Shown here: piece by piece, positions 16,322 to 25,418 of the stretch | Layout: the number at the start of each line of letters is the position of its first letter | Numbering within the stretch: position 1 is the stretch's first letter | NCBI GenBank assembly: GCA_018223105.1 | Contig: JAAEYY010000007.1 | Location: 8,263-59,754 of the forward strand | DNA from: a bacterium | GTDB taxonomy: Bacteria > Bacteroidota > Bacteroidia > NS11-12g > UBA9320 | Reading direction: 5' to 3' | DNA length: 51,492 nucleotides | Translations under genes and position numbers: made by a program | The notes under the pieces: generated by a model | Told to the model about the DNA's origin: nothing | The model's input: only the letters and a program-made list of their open reading frames with translations | The model's database searches: none

Positions 16322-17163
16322 TGAGACTAGAAGTAATACATACAGGAAACTTTATGTTGGATGGAGGCGCGATGTTTGGAACGGTTCCCAAAAGCATCTG
16401 GAACAAACTCAATCCGGCAGACGAAAGAAACATGTGCAACTGGGCCATGCGTTGTCTTTTGATTGAAGACGGAAATCGGCTGATCTTAATTGATAATGGC
16501 ATAGGCGATAAGCAAAGTGAGAAGTTCTTTGGCTACTATTATCTCAATGGGCCTCACAGCTTGAGAGATTCACTTCACAAAGCCGGTGTTGATTTTAAAG
16601 ATATTACAGATGTCGTGCTTACACATTTGCACTTCGACCACTGTGGCGGGAGTGTAGCATATAACACAGCAAAAGAACAATATGAATTATGCTTCCCCAA
16701 TGCAAATTATTGGGTTCACCCCGATCACTGGGAGCATGCCTTAGACTCCAATCCAAGAGAAAAAGCATCTTTTCTTTCTGAGAATATTGAGCCCATTAAG
16801 GAACTTGGTCACCTCAGATTTCTGGGTCCTGACCTTCAAATTACCGAAAATATTGACGCTATTGTAGCTCAAGGACATACCGAATCTATGATTTGCCCTC
16901 GTATCAATTACAATGGAAAAACTCTGGTGTTTATGGCCGATTTGATACCCTCAACCGGTCATGTAAGACCGAATTACGTTATGGGCTATGATATTAGACC
17001 CCTTGATACCATGAGAGAACGAGGAGCATTCTTGGAACAGGCTATAAAAAATGACTACACCTTGTTTTTTGAGCATGATTTGAATGTGGAATGTGGTACT
17101 ATTGCCCAAACCGAAAGAGGATACGGATTAAACGAGACCTTCTCATTAAAGGAATTCATTTAA
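16321..17163 (+). CDS. MBL-fold metallo-hydrolase
   Basis: The 280-residue cytoplasmic protein has the metallo-beta-lactamase signature THLHFDHCGG (about 101-110), which gives the HxHxDH zinc ligands. It is followed by the expected downstream histidines in GHTESM (about 187) and in the EHDLNVECG segment near 250. The N-terminus MRLEVIHTGNFMLDGGAMFG and CLLIEDGNRLILIDNGIGD are typical of the MBL hydrolases related to N-acyl homoserine lactonases and quorum-quenching-like enzymes; substrate unknown. It is coupled to the Kazal gene (1-nt overlap) and lies 1 nt before maeB. Confidence 0.85.
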   Translation: MRLEVIHTGNFMLDGGAMFGTVPKSIWNKLNPADERNMCNWAMRCLLIEDGNRLILIDNGIGDKQSEKFFGYYYLNGPHSLRDSLHKAGVDFKDITDVVLTHLHFDHCGGSVAYNTAKEQYELCFPNANYWVHPDHWEHALDSNPREKASFLSENIEPIKELGHLRFLGPDLQITENIDAIVAQGHTESMICPRINYNGKTLVFMADLIPSTGHVRPNYVMGYDIRPLDTMRERGAFLEQAIKNDYTLFFEHDLNVECGTIAQTERGYGLNETFSLKEFI

Positions 17164-17164
17164 A

Positions 17165-19432
17165 ATGGAAAGTCAATTTGATAATGCACTGGAATATCAC
17201 GCTAATGGTAGACCGGGAAAGATAGAGGTAATACCAACTAAACCTACTCAGACTAAGCGAGATTTGAGTTTGGCGTATTCACCCGGCGTAGCCGAACCAT
17301 GTAAGAAAATTGCAGATAATAAAGCCGATGTCTATAAATACACAGCCAAGGGAAACCTGGTTGCAGTAATCTCTAATGGTACTGCGGTTTTAGGTTTGGG
17401 AGACATTGGCCCGGAAGCTTCTAAGCCGGTAATGGAAGGTAAAGGAGTACTATTCAAGATATTCGCTGATATTGATGTATTCGACATTGAATTAGACGCG
17501 AAAGATCCCGAGTTATTCATTCAAACTGTCAAGGCATTAGAACCCACTTTTGGTGGAATAAACCTAGAAGACATTAAAGCTCCGGAGAGTTTTGAAATTG
17601 AAACTCGCTTGAAGAAAGAGCTTAATATTCCCATCATGCACGATGATCAGCACGGAACTGCAATTATTTCCGGTGCGGGATTACTCAATGCTCTGGAACT
17701 TGCAGAGAAGAAGATCGATGAAGTTCGCATGGTGGTAAATGGCGCTGGTGCTAGTGCTATTGCCTGCGGTAGACTCTTTGTTTCACTTGGCGTGAAGAAA
17801 GAGAATCTGATAATGCTCGACAGTAAAGGCGTGATCAGAAAAGACCGAGGTGAACTAGAGCCGAACAAGGCATTTTTTGCAACGGAGCAAGATTATCATC
17901 AGTTAGAAGATGCAATGAAAGGTGCCGATGTATTTATCGGCCTCTCCAAGGCAGATGTATTGTCTGTAGACATGATTAAAAGCATGGCAGACAATCCCAT
18001 TGTGTTTGCACTTGCCAACCCGGACCCTGAAATCGCATATGATTTAGCAATTACTGCCAGGGAGGATATCATACTTGCTACCGGTAGATCAGATCATCCT
18101 AACCAAGTAAACAATGTATTGGGTTTTCCCTTCATTTTTAGAGGTGCTTTAGATGTTAGAGCTACAAGTATCAATGAAGCTATGAAACTCGCTGCGGTTC
18201 ATGCTCTTGCAGACCTGGCGAAAGAAACTGTGCCTGATGTAGTTCTAATTGCTTACAATGAGCCGGATATGAGTTTTGGAAGAAAGTATATCATACCAAA
18301 ACCATTAGATCCGCGCTTAATTACGAAAGTAGCACCGGCAGTTGCCAAAGCTGCTATTGAGAGCGGCGTGGCGCAGGCTGATATCACAGACTGGGATGCC
18401 TACAAGGAGCATTTAAGAGGAAGGCTCGGGCTTGATAATAGATTCTTGAGAAGCCTGGCAATGCGAGCTAAACAGAATCCAATGAAGGTGGTGTTCGGCG
18501 AAGCAGATCGCTTAAAAATATTAAAAGCAGCTCATCTGGCAAAAGAAGAGGGAACTTGTGAGCCTATTTTGTTAGGGCACGAATCTGTTGTTCGTAAGAT
18601 GATTGAAGATAATCACCTAAATTTAGGTGACTGCCAGATTATCGATCCTACGAAAGAGGAAGAGAAACAAGTTGAATACGGCAAGATATACTTTGAAAGA
18701 AGAGGTAGAAGAGGAGTAACCGAATTTGAAGCTGTAAAATGCATGAGGCAGCGTAACTATTACGGTGCAATGATGGTGGAGCAAGCGGAGGCCGATGCTT
18801 TTATCTCCGGCTTGAGTAGAAACTATCCGAATACTATCAGACCTGCATTGGAAATTATAGGTAGAGAAGAAGGAATTACAAAAGTGGCGGGGATGTATAT
18901 AATTACATCTAAGCGCGGTCCTCTGTTTTTTGCCGATACAACAGTGAACATAGATCCAAGTGTACAAGACTTGATTGATATTGTGAAATCGGTGCACAGA
19001 ACAGTAACTAAACTCCAAGTTAAGCCTAGAATAGCCATGTTATCTTATAGCAATTTTGGCTCTGCAAAGGGCGCTACTGTGAGTAAGATGCAAGAAGCAG
19101 TGAAGTTTTTACACCAGCATCATCCGGAAATAATAGTGGATGGAGAAATGCAGGCCAATATGGCGCTCGATACTGATCTGAGACAGGAAGTCTTTCCATT
19201 TTGTAAGCTTGGAGGCGAGCAGGCAAATTGCTTCATTTTTCCCGGTTTAAATAGTGGAAATATTTCCTATAAAATGGTTCAGGAGCTAGGTATTGCTGAA
19301 GCTATCGGACCGGTTCTACTTGGTTTCAGGAAATCTGTACACGTACTGCAGTTAGGCAGTAGTGTGAGAGAAATCATGAACATGATCAATATAGCGGTAG
19401 TCGACGCACAGAGTAAACAAGGCTTGGTTTAA
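17165..19432 (+). CDS. maeB: NADP-dependent malic enzyme with C-terminal phosphotransacetylase-like domain
   Basis: The enzyme decarboxylates malate oxidatively to pyruvate and makes NADPH. The 755 residues have an N-terminal malic domain with the active-site region [20 protein letters not shown] (about 34-53) and the metal-binding [20 protein letters not shown] (about 158-177). A NAD(P) domain follows ([29 protein letters not shown]). From about 430 to the end is a phosphate acetyltransferase-like domain ([35 protein letters not shown]) that is usually regulatory in this hybrid class. The domain order and length are normal for the hybrid enzyme. It is the third gene of a 15809-19866 run. Confidence 0.95.
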   Translation: MESQFDNALEYHANGRPGKIEVIPTKPTQTKRDLSLAYSPGVAEPCKKIADNKADVYKYTAKGNLVAVISNGTAVLGLGDIGPEASKPVMEGKGVLFKIFADIDVFDIELDAKDPELFIQTVKALEPTFGGINLEDIKAPESFEIETRLKKELNIPIMHDDQHGTAIISGAGLLNALELAEKKIDEVRMVVNGAGASAIACGRLFVSLGVKKENLIMLDSKGVIRKDRGELEPNKAFFATEQDYHQLEDAMKGADVFIGLSKADVLSVDMIKSMADNPIVFALANPDPEIAYDLAITAREDIILATGRSDHPNQVNNVLGFPFIFRGALDVRATSINEAMKLAAVHALADLAKETVPDVVLIAYNEPDMSFGRKYIIPKPLDPRLITKVAPAVAKAAIESGVAQADITDWDAYKEHLRGRLGLDNRFLRSLAMRAKQNPMKVVFGEADRLKILKAAHLAKEEGTCEPILLGHESVVRKMIEDNHLNLGDCQIIDPTKEEEKQVEYGKIYFERRGRRGVTEFEAVKCMRQRNYYGAMMVEQAEADAFISGLSRNYPNTIRPALEIIGREEGITKVAGMYIITSKRGPLFFADTTVNIDPSVQDLIDIVKSVHRTVTKLQVKPRIAMLSYSNFGSAKGATVSKMQEAVKFLHQHHPEIIVDGEMQANMALDTDLRQEVFPFCKLGGEQANCFIFPGLNSGNISYKMVQELGIAEAIGPVLLGFRKSVHVLQLGSSVREIMNMINIAVVDAQSKQGLV

Positions 19433-19434
19433 CA

Positions 19435-19866
19435 ATGGAAATTCTTGTAGTTGATACCGAGTCGGATTGGTATCAGAGAAGTTTAGAGCTCAGAAACGAG
19501 ATTCTTAGAAAGCCTTTAAATCTCGATATCTCGAATGAAGATCTCAGCGATGAAGTGCATCAAGTGCATTTTGTTGCTATTGATGCAGAATCAGTTGTAG
19601 GTGTTGTTGTTCTTATCCCTAACTACACTGCCGACACAGGTAAATTGAGGCAAATGGCCACTTCAGAGCAAGTGAGAGGGAAAGGTTTCGGGAAAGCATT
19701 GGTAAAGTCGCTTGAGGAATATTGTGTTCAGCATGGGATGGAAGAAGTAGTTCTTCATGCACGGCATCATGCGGTTGGATTTTATAATGCACTGGGATAT
19801 GAAGTCTGTTCGGAAGAATTTGAAGAAGTTGGAATTCCCCATTACAAGATGAGGAAGAAGCTTTAA
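19435..19866 (+). CDS. GNAT-family N-acetyltransferase
   Basis: The 143-residue protein has the acetyl-CoA-binding core in LRQMATSEQVRGKGFGKALV (about 63-82), the R/Q-x-x-G-x-G/A motif of the GNAT fold. It is followed by LHARHHAVGFYNALGYEVCS and the typical C-terminal FEEVGIPHYKMRKKL. The final segment pattern fits ElaA/YitI-like GNATs that act on small molecules. Substrate unknown. It starts 2 nt after the maeB stop, so it is co-transcribed with maeB. Confidence 0.85.
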   Translation: MEILVVDTESDWYQRSLELRNEILRKPLNLDISNEDLSDEVHQVHFVAIDAESVVGVVVLIPNYTADTGKLRQMATSEQVRGKGFGKALVKSLEEYCVQHGMEEVVLHARHHAVGFYNALGYEVCSEEFEEVGIPHYKMRKKL

Positions 19867-19884
19867 TCTATTATCTTTGGGATT

Positions 19885-20268
19885 ATGGAAACAAATGTCT
19901 GCGGATGGTTCGAAATTCCCGTAGCGGATATGGATCGTGCTATAGGTTTTTACGAAAAAGTTTTGGGTCTCAAAGTAGAACGAAACAAGATGGAAACGAT
20001 TGATATGGCGGTGTTTCCTCATCGCCCCAATGGCTACGGTACAGGTGGCGCATTAGTTTATAATCCTGAGTTTTATAGACCCTCAATGGAGGGTAGTTTA
20101 GTTTACCTATCCTCGGGAAGCGGAGTATTAAAGGATGACCAAAAGTTGGTTGAATCCTTAGGAGGTGAAGTGTTAATTCCACCCCGGCAAATCTCTCCAG
20201 ATCACGGTTCGATGATGATTGTTAAAGATTTAGAAGGGAATAGAGTAGCAATTCACTCTAATGAGTAG
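19885..20268 (+). CDS. VOC-family (glyoxalase/bleomycin resistance-like) protein
   Basis: The 127 residues begin CGWFEIPVADMDRAIGFYEK, the usual first beta-alpha-beta unit of vicinal-oxygen-chelate proteins. The pattern LGLKVERNKMETIDMAVFPH, GGALVYNPEFYRPSMEGSLV and MMIVKDLEGNRVAIHSNE completes two such units. It is similar to the PhnB/extradiol-like single-domain VOC proteins. No specific substrate can be given. It begins 18 nt after the GNAT gene and its 3' end overlaps the convergent gene at 20258 by 11 nt. Confidence 0.8.
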   Translation: METNVCGWFEIPVADMDRAIGFYEKVLGLKVERNKMETIDMAVFPHRPNGYGTGGALVYNPEFYRPSMEGSLVYLSSGSGVLKDDQKLVESLGGEVLIPPRQISPDHGSMMIVKDLEGNRVAIHSNE

Positions 20269-20785
20269 TGCGTTTTCGATAAAAGATCCAAGCAATTGCG
20301 ATAATTAGTAATCCTGGAATTCCAATCCATACGATTTCACTTTGAATTACTTGTAAGCCTCGTTCTCCAAAAAAGCGATCAATGCCAATGGGGCTAACTT
20401 TAATCGGCCTAAAAGGCAAAAAGAATCGTTCGTTATTCAAGGGCGAAAAGAATGCTATACCTCGCCCTCCGGTGGTCATCGCATCTAGTATGCCATGTGA
20501 TACCGTGCAAAAGAAGAAGTAAATCCAGAGCACAACTTTAGGCTTTGACTTGAAGAAAAAAGTAATCAGACTCGCTAAAAGTATGGCAAATAATATCGAG
20601 TGGGTAAAACCTCGATGTCCCCAAAAGCTTTCATAGGGTATTCCAAAGCTAAAACTGATTACATCTGCATCCGGAATAATGGCACAAAACATACCCCAAA
20701 GCCACACTTTTCTATCGCGCAGCACATTAGGCAAAACCCTATTAAAGGCGAAGGCAAGAAAACCGTGTCCAAACGCTGAAGCCAT
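20258..20785 (-). CDS. YdjM-like membrane-bound metal-dependent hydrolase
   Basis: The 175-residue protein starts MASAFGHGFLAFAFNRVL and contains IIPDADVISFSFG and GHRGFTHSILFAILLASLITF, the conserved D/H pattern of the YdjM/DUF457 family (inner-membrane hydrolases with PxxDxD and HRGxTHS motifs). Three to four hydrophobic helices are visible; the last (GLLIIAIAWIFYRKR) is C-terminal. Its ATG overlaps the stop of the upstream gene at 20785 by 1 nt (TAATG), so both are in one minus-strand unit. The physiological substrate is unknown. Confidence 0.85.
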   Translation of the reverse strand: MASAFGHGFLAFAFNRVLPNVLRDRKVWLWGMFCAIIPDADVISFSFGIPYESFWGHRGFTHSILFAILLASLITFFFKSKPKVVLWIYFFFCTVSHGILDAMTTGGRGIAFFSPLNNERFFLPFRPIKVSPIGIDRFFGERGLQVIQSEIVWIGIPGLLIIAIAWIFYRKRTTH

Positions 20786-21063
20786 TATTCTTTAAATTTT
20801 AATCCTACTTGTTTTAACTCAAGTTCTAATTTTGGTATAGAAGAGGGCCCAAAGCCATGAAGGTCTAGTAGCTCCTTTGCAGTCCATAAACTTAACTCTT
20901 GTAAAGTGTTGATATTAGCGTTTAATAGAGCGCGTTGTGCAGGTTTGCTCAGTTTTTTCATGAAGTCCACTCCATCTTTGCTCTGCTCACAAATAGGGCA
21001 GACCGGGCAATCAGAACTCTTATAATACTCATGTCCATTCTCACAAATTCTTAAGCTTTTCAT
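20785..21063 (-). CDS. Zinc-ribbon protein with helix-hairpin-helix (RNAP alpha-CTD-like) domain
   Basis: I place the start at the ATG at 21063 (MKSLRICENGHEYYKSSDCP), which gives 92 residues; the longer open frame to 21111 adds residues of no visible pattern. The N-terminal part has CENGH and CPVCPICEQ, two CxxC-like pairs that suggest one small zinc ribbon. The C-terminal part (LSKPAQRALLNANINTLQEL, then LWTAKELLDLHGFGPSSIPK) is a helix-hairpin-helix of the RNA polymerase alpha C-terminal domain type. Such proteins are known in Bacteroidota; their role is unclear. The downstream membrane hydrolase is translationally coupled. Confidence 0.75.
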   Translation of the reverse strand: MKSLRICENGHEYYKSSDCPVCPICEQSKDGVDFMKKLSKPAQRALLNANINTLQELSLWTAKELLDLHGFGPSSIPKLELELKQVGLKFKE

Positions 21064-21209
21064 GGCTTTGCAAAGTTGCATTGGATTTTTATATAAACTT
21101 GTATAGACCATTTGTAAGTTGGAGTTTTCGTTTATGAATTTAATTGGCCCTTGTTTAAATTGTCAGCAGAATGTCTGCGCAAATGCCTTTAACTTGGTGC
21201 AATAACGCT

Positions 21210-24200
21210 ATGAAAAAGATTTTGATTCTTTCTTTAATGTTTCTATCTATTCTGTCTTTTGCTCAGGAAAGAGAAGTAGAAGCGGAAAAGCTATATCTCT
21301 GTACAGACCGATATTATTATGCTCCGGGAGATCAATTGAATTACTCCGTTTTTCTTGTGGGGGATGATGATTTTAGAAATACCCCTCAGCATTCTGTGAA
21401 AGTGTGGTTAGAAGATCCTAAGGGAAAAGAAGTATTTATAAAATACCATCAATTTCAAAGCCGTGATGTAATTGGGTACTTCTTGCTTCCTAGCCAAGGT
21501 GGACTTTATACTTTAAAAGGTGTGAGTGTTCATCAAATGAATGAAAAACCAACTCAGGTTTTTAGCAAAGAGATTTATATTCAAGAGTACAACATTTCAA
21601 AGTTGTTTGTTCAAACTCAAATTAGGAAAAACTTTTACGAGGCAGCAGATACATTTAAAGCAGATCTTGCCTTACTGCATGCTGGAAATCAGAAACTAAA
21701 GGCACACCTTTATAAGTATGAACTGGTGTACGAAGGAGACGTGATCAAAAGCGGAGCTGCTACAACCGACTTTCACGGAGATGCATTAATCAAATTTGCT
21801 ATGCCGAGCACTTCAGGAGATGAGAGAAAGGCCTACCTGAATGTGAGCACAGTCTATGAAGGACGAACTTTTTCAAAGCAGGTTTCATTCGATGTAAAAC
21901 CATTGGAGCTGATATTCTCCGTGCATTATACTACCGGACTTCAGGGGTATCAAATCGGTATGAATAATCGAATTGTGGTTAAGGGGAGAGATGTGTTTGA
22001 GAACGATAGAGACTTTTCAATCGCATTGAAAGACAGTAAAGGGAAAATTGTGAAGTCGGTTTCATCCATACATAAAGGAATGGCGGTGATAGAATGGGTG
22101 CCACAAGCCGGTTTGAACTACGAGCTTGAATATCTAGATAAAACGGCTGTTAAACTTGAACCTGCACGAGCGGCAGCTCCCGGAATCGTGATTAAAAAAT
22201 TTGAGGGAGGACATTCCATCGCTTTAAATCGGGTTTCAGACGAAGATGTAGTGATGTACATCAGTTCACGAGGTAAAGTTTTAAAAGATATAATCATTCC
22301 TGCCAATAATGAATTAGAACCAATATTACTTAAAGATAATGAGTATCAAGGTGTTATTGGAGTTGCGGTTTATTATTCTAAGGAACTAAGTCAACCCTTT
22401 GCTAAAAGATTGTATTTCTCGGGTTATAAGAGTCTCTTTATTGATGAGCACGTTTCCCTTTACGACCATAATGTAGTTCGGGGTTCAAGTCAAATTCTTA
22501 CTGTTGATTTTCCGGATAAACAATCGGGTATATACTCTGTAAGTGTTATCTCGGAAAACAACCTACAACAGATTAAGGATCATAATCACAATGTATTAAG
22601 TTGGATGTATTTAGGGGCAGAAGTGGATGTCAATATTGAGGATCCACAAGACTATTTTGATCCCAAGTCTGTAGATGCAGAGCAACATTTGGAACTTTTA
22701 ATGCAAACCCTCTCGGGTTCTTGGAGAAGATCTTATGCGAGTGGAAGGGTTCAGCTTCGAAATGATGTCGAATACTCTGCTAGTCCTTTGTTTCTATCCG
22801 GGACCTTAAGAATGTGGGGAGATCCGGTGGATGAGGTATCGGTTAAGATTAAAAACAGTTCCATTTCGACCATAACAGAGAATGGGTATTTTGAAATGGA
22901 AGTACCCAGAAGTATGGCCAATTCCATTGTGCTTGAAATTCAAAAAGGCCTTGAAAAGATGGAATATAATCATGTGCGGGTAAACGATTTACTCTTTTCA
23001 GATTCTGGAAAGTTTCATATGCGAAAGATAGATACGCTCATGGTTTTTAATGATCAACCCTTCATTGATGAAGATTACGGTGAAGAACTGGCCATCTTTC
23101 AACCTGCAGTAGAAGAAGAACCTGAAGAAGTTGGAAGAACCGAAAACAGCACAACTTCTTTCTCCGGTGCTAGAGTTGATGCGAATAGAGTCACTATAAC
23201 CAGTGAGGAAATATCAGCGATGCCGTCAAGAAGCTTAAACAGCATTGCTTCGGTTTCTGTGATGTCAACTGCTCCATATTATTATACATGGGAGCATAAT
23301 TATAGCTATAATGAGCGTCAACACCTGTGGGGTTATGCTGAGCCATTTTATGTTAATATTAACTACGACCAAACCCAGAATAGGAATAAATATAGATACT
23401 GGAGACCAAACCAGTCCTTGGGCCTTAATAATAGCTCTGAGTATTGGTATCCTGATGTTAGACCGAATGAAGAAGGAGATATTAATCTCAACTTCAGTAC
23501 CATTCAAATGTCGGGTGGATACCGAGTTTTAATTGAGGGAGTGGATCAGAACGGAAATGCATATGCCGCTGCTAAGTATTTTAATGTCAAGGAAATGGTT
23601 GAAGTAGAAGTGAATTTCCCCAAAAACCTTGCAGTAAATGATGAAGTTCAGATCCCGGTAAAGATCAGAAACAATCAAGAATCGATGTTGGTATCGAGTA
23701 TTGATTTTAATGGGAAAACTACTAGAATTTACTTAGCTGCTGATACCTTTCAATGGTTTTATTTGCCTTATAATCCGGGATTGGAGGCAGAAGATCAGTA
23801 CCTCACTTTAACAGCAGTTGGACAGCAATTTAACCAAGTTGTAAAGGTTGAAGAATTTGCCTTACGACAAACCGCGTCCATCTTCGGACGCAAGGATGCT
23901 GAACTACTACTGGACTTAAGAAGTATGGTCCCAGGTACCTTAGAAGCTGAGTTTAAAGTTTATCCTGAATTTGATAAATCTTTTTTACAGGCCATTGAAG
24001 GGATGATTCACATGCCCGGTGGATGTTTTGAGCAGGTTTCTTCAAGAAACTATCCCAATATCGTAGCTCTCATGGTGCTGAATGCTCTTAATGCGGTAAA
24101 AGATGATTTTAGGGAAAAGATCAATAAATACCTGAGAGAAGGATACAATAAACTTACCGGTTACGAAACTAGAGGAGGTGGATTTGAGTGGTATGGAAGA

Positions 24201-25418
24201 GGTAGGGGCCATGAGTCGCTTACCGCATATGGTTTGTTGCAGTTTCATCTCATGAAAGGACAAGGGTTTGATGTGGATGAGAAAATGATGGAGCGAAATA
24301 TGGAGTGGTTATTGGATCAAAGAGATGCCCAAGGTGGGTTTAACTTTAATACCGGAATGTATGGGTTTTCTTCGGCCTCTTATGAAGTGAATAATGCCTA
24401 TATCACAGGGGTTCTATCTAGAATTAGTGATATCAATCTAGATCAGGAAATATCAGCCATAAAACGCGATTTGAAATCAAATTTTGATGCCTATAAAATG
24501 GCCTTGCTTGTTCAAGTTCTTCAAAATAGAGGTGCTGATGAAAAAGCAGATAAGTACTTAGCGCAGCTGGAAGACCATATTTTAAAGCAAAACTTCAAAA
24601 ATCTGACAGCTAAGCATTCCGTAATGAGATCAACCGGTGCTTCACTTGATGTTGAGATTTTGGCACTTACTTTAATGTGTCAGGATAGGTCAGGAGAGGA
24701 TAAATTTACCATCCAATTGATTGATGAACTTTTGAGTCGACAACAAGGTGCGGGGCGTTTTGGGAATACACAAGCAACGGCCTTAACTCTAGAAGCCCTT
24801 TCCTATTACTTGTTTAGCACCAAGTACGACAACCACTATGAGTTTCAAGTGGGAGTGAATAATAGTACTCGAAATCTGGATTGGTATTTTGAAAGAGGAG
24901 ATGAGGTTTATTCGCTAGACGATATGGTCCAGGACTCCGGAATGATTAAGGTGAAGTTAAACCACCAAGAGGAGAGTGTACCTGCGAGTTTAGTTTTCAC
25001 TTGGATCGATAGATATGAAAGTGTGGAGCATGATGAAATTTCTTTTGATGTTTCTTTCGATAAGGAAGAGTACAAACTGGGAGAAAGTGGCAGACTCAAT
25101 ATCGTATTGCGAAACTTGGAAAATAATCCCAGGTCACAAATGGTAGCAGAGGTAAATTTACCGGGTGGGGTGACCGCAAATACAGAAGAATTACGGCAAC
25201 TGATAAAGGATGGAACAATATCCTACTATGAGGTTTTTGGATCTAAAATTTATCTCTACATCCTAGAGATGGGTCCTAAGCAGGAGATTAATTTTAATTT
25301 AAGCATCACAGCTTCAATGCCCGGGAAGTATAGAAGTAAACCCGATCATTTTATGGATTACTATCAACCTGAAGTGAGTGCGAAACAAGTTTCACAATTA
25401 ATAACGATTAAGCCTTGA
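21210..25418 (+). CDS. Alpha-2-macroglobulin-like thioester protein with TonB-plug-like segment
   Basis: I chose the ATG at 21210, which gives a clean signal peptide (MKKILILSLMFLSILSFAQ) and 1402 residues. The N-terminal half has macroglobulin-type beta domains (KLYLCTDRYYYAPGDQLNYS is an MG2-like start). At about 652-685 lies ARVDANRVTITSEEISAMPS followed by RSLNSIASVS, which looks like the plug motif of a TonB-dependent receptor. Residues from about 935 contain PGGCFEQVSSRNYPN, a GCxEQ thioester site, followed by alpha-toroid repeats (EVNNAYITGVLSR, TQATALTLEALSYYLF). The C-terminus has the receptor-like final domain. Bacterial A2M proteins trap proteases in the periplasm or on the surface. 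The gene at 25415 is coupled (TTGA overlap) and encodes its likely partner. Confidence 0.85.
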   Translation: MKKILILSLMFLSILSFAQEREVEAEKLYLCTDRYYYAPGDQLNYSVFLVGDDDFRNTPQHSVKVWLEDPKGKEVFIKYHQFQSRDVIGYFLLPSQGGLYTLKGVSVHQMNEKPTQVFSKEIYIQEYNISKLFVQTQIRKNFYEAADTFKADLALLHAGNQKLKAHLYKYELVYEGDVIKSGAATTDFHGDALIKFAMPSTSGDERKAYLNVSTVYEGRTFSKQVSFDVKPLELIFSVHYTTGLQGYQIGMNNRIVVKGRDVFENDRDFSIALKDSKGKIVKSVSSIHKGMAVIEWVPQAGLNYELEYLDKTAVKLEPARAAAPGIVIKKFEGGHSIALNRVSDEDVVMYISSRGKVLKDIIIPANNELEPILLKDNEYQGVIGVAVYYSKELSQPFAKRLYFSGYKSLFIDEHVSLYDHNVVRGSSQILTVDFPDKQSGIYSVSVISENNLQQIKDHNHNVLSWMYLGAEVDVNIEDPQDYFDPKSVDAEQHLELLMQTLSGSWRRSYASGRVQLRNDVEYSASPLFLSGTLRMWGDPVDEVSVKIKNSSISTITENGYFEMEVPRSMANSIVLEIQKGLEKMEYNHVRVNDLLFSDSGKFHMRKIDTLMVFNDQPFIDEDYGEELAIFQPAVEEEPEEVGRTENSTTSFSGARVDANRVTITSEEISAMPSRSLNSIASVSVMSTAPYYYTWEHNYSYNERQHLWGYAEPFYVNINYDQTQNRNKYRYWRPNQSLGLNNSSEYWYPDVRPNEEGDINLNFSTIQMSGGYRVLIEGVDQNGNAYAAAKYFNVKEMVEVEVNFPKNLAVNDEVQIPVKIRNNQESMLVSSIDFNGKTTRIYLAADTFQWFYLPYNPGLEAEDQYLTLTAVGQQFNQVVKVEEFALRQTASIFGRKDAELLLDLRSMVPGTLEAEFKVYPEFDKSFLQAIEGMIHMPGGCFEQVSSRNYPNIVALMVLNALNAVKDDFREKINKYLREGYNKLTGYETRGGGFEWYGRGRGHESLTAYGLLQFHLMKGQGFDVDEKMMERNMEWLLDQRDAQGGFNFNTGMYGFSSASYEVNNAYITGVLSRISDINLDQEISAIKRDLKSNFDAYKMALLVQVLQNRGADEKADKYLAQLEDHILKQNFKNLTAKHSVMRSTGASLDVEILALTLMCQDRSGEDKFTIQLIDELLSRQQGAGRFGNTQATALTLEALSYYLFSTKYDNHYEFQVGVNNSTRNLDWYFERGDEVYSLDDMVQDSGMIKVKLNHQEESVPASLVFTWIDRYESVEHDEISFDVSFDKEEYKLGESGRLNIVLRNLENNPRSQMVAEVNLPGGVTANTEELRQLIKDGTISYYEVFGSKIYLYILEMGPKQEINFNLSITASMPGKYRSKPDHFMDYYQPEVSAKQVSQLITIKP

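Noticed and set aside
18623-19018. Minus-strand open frame of 131 codons inside maeB
   Set aside because: It is antisense to the phosphotransacetylase-like domain; the composition (Cys, His and Phe rich) is typical of shadow frames.
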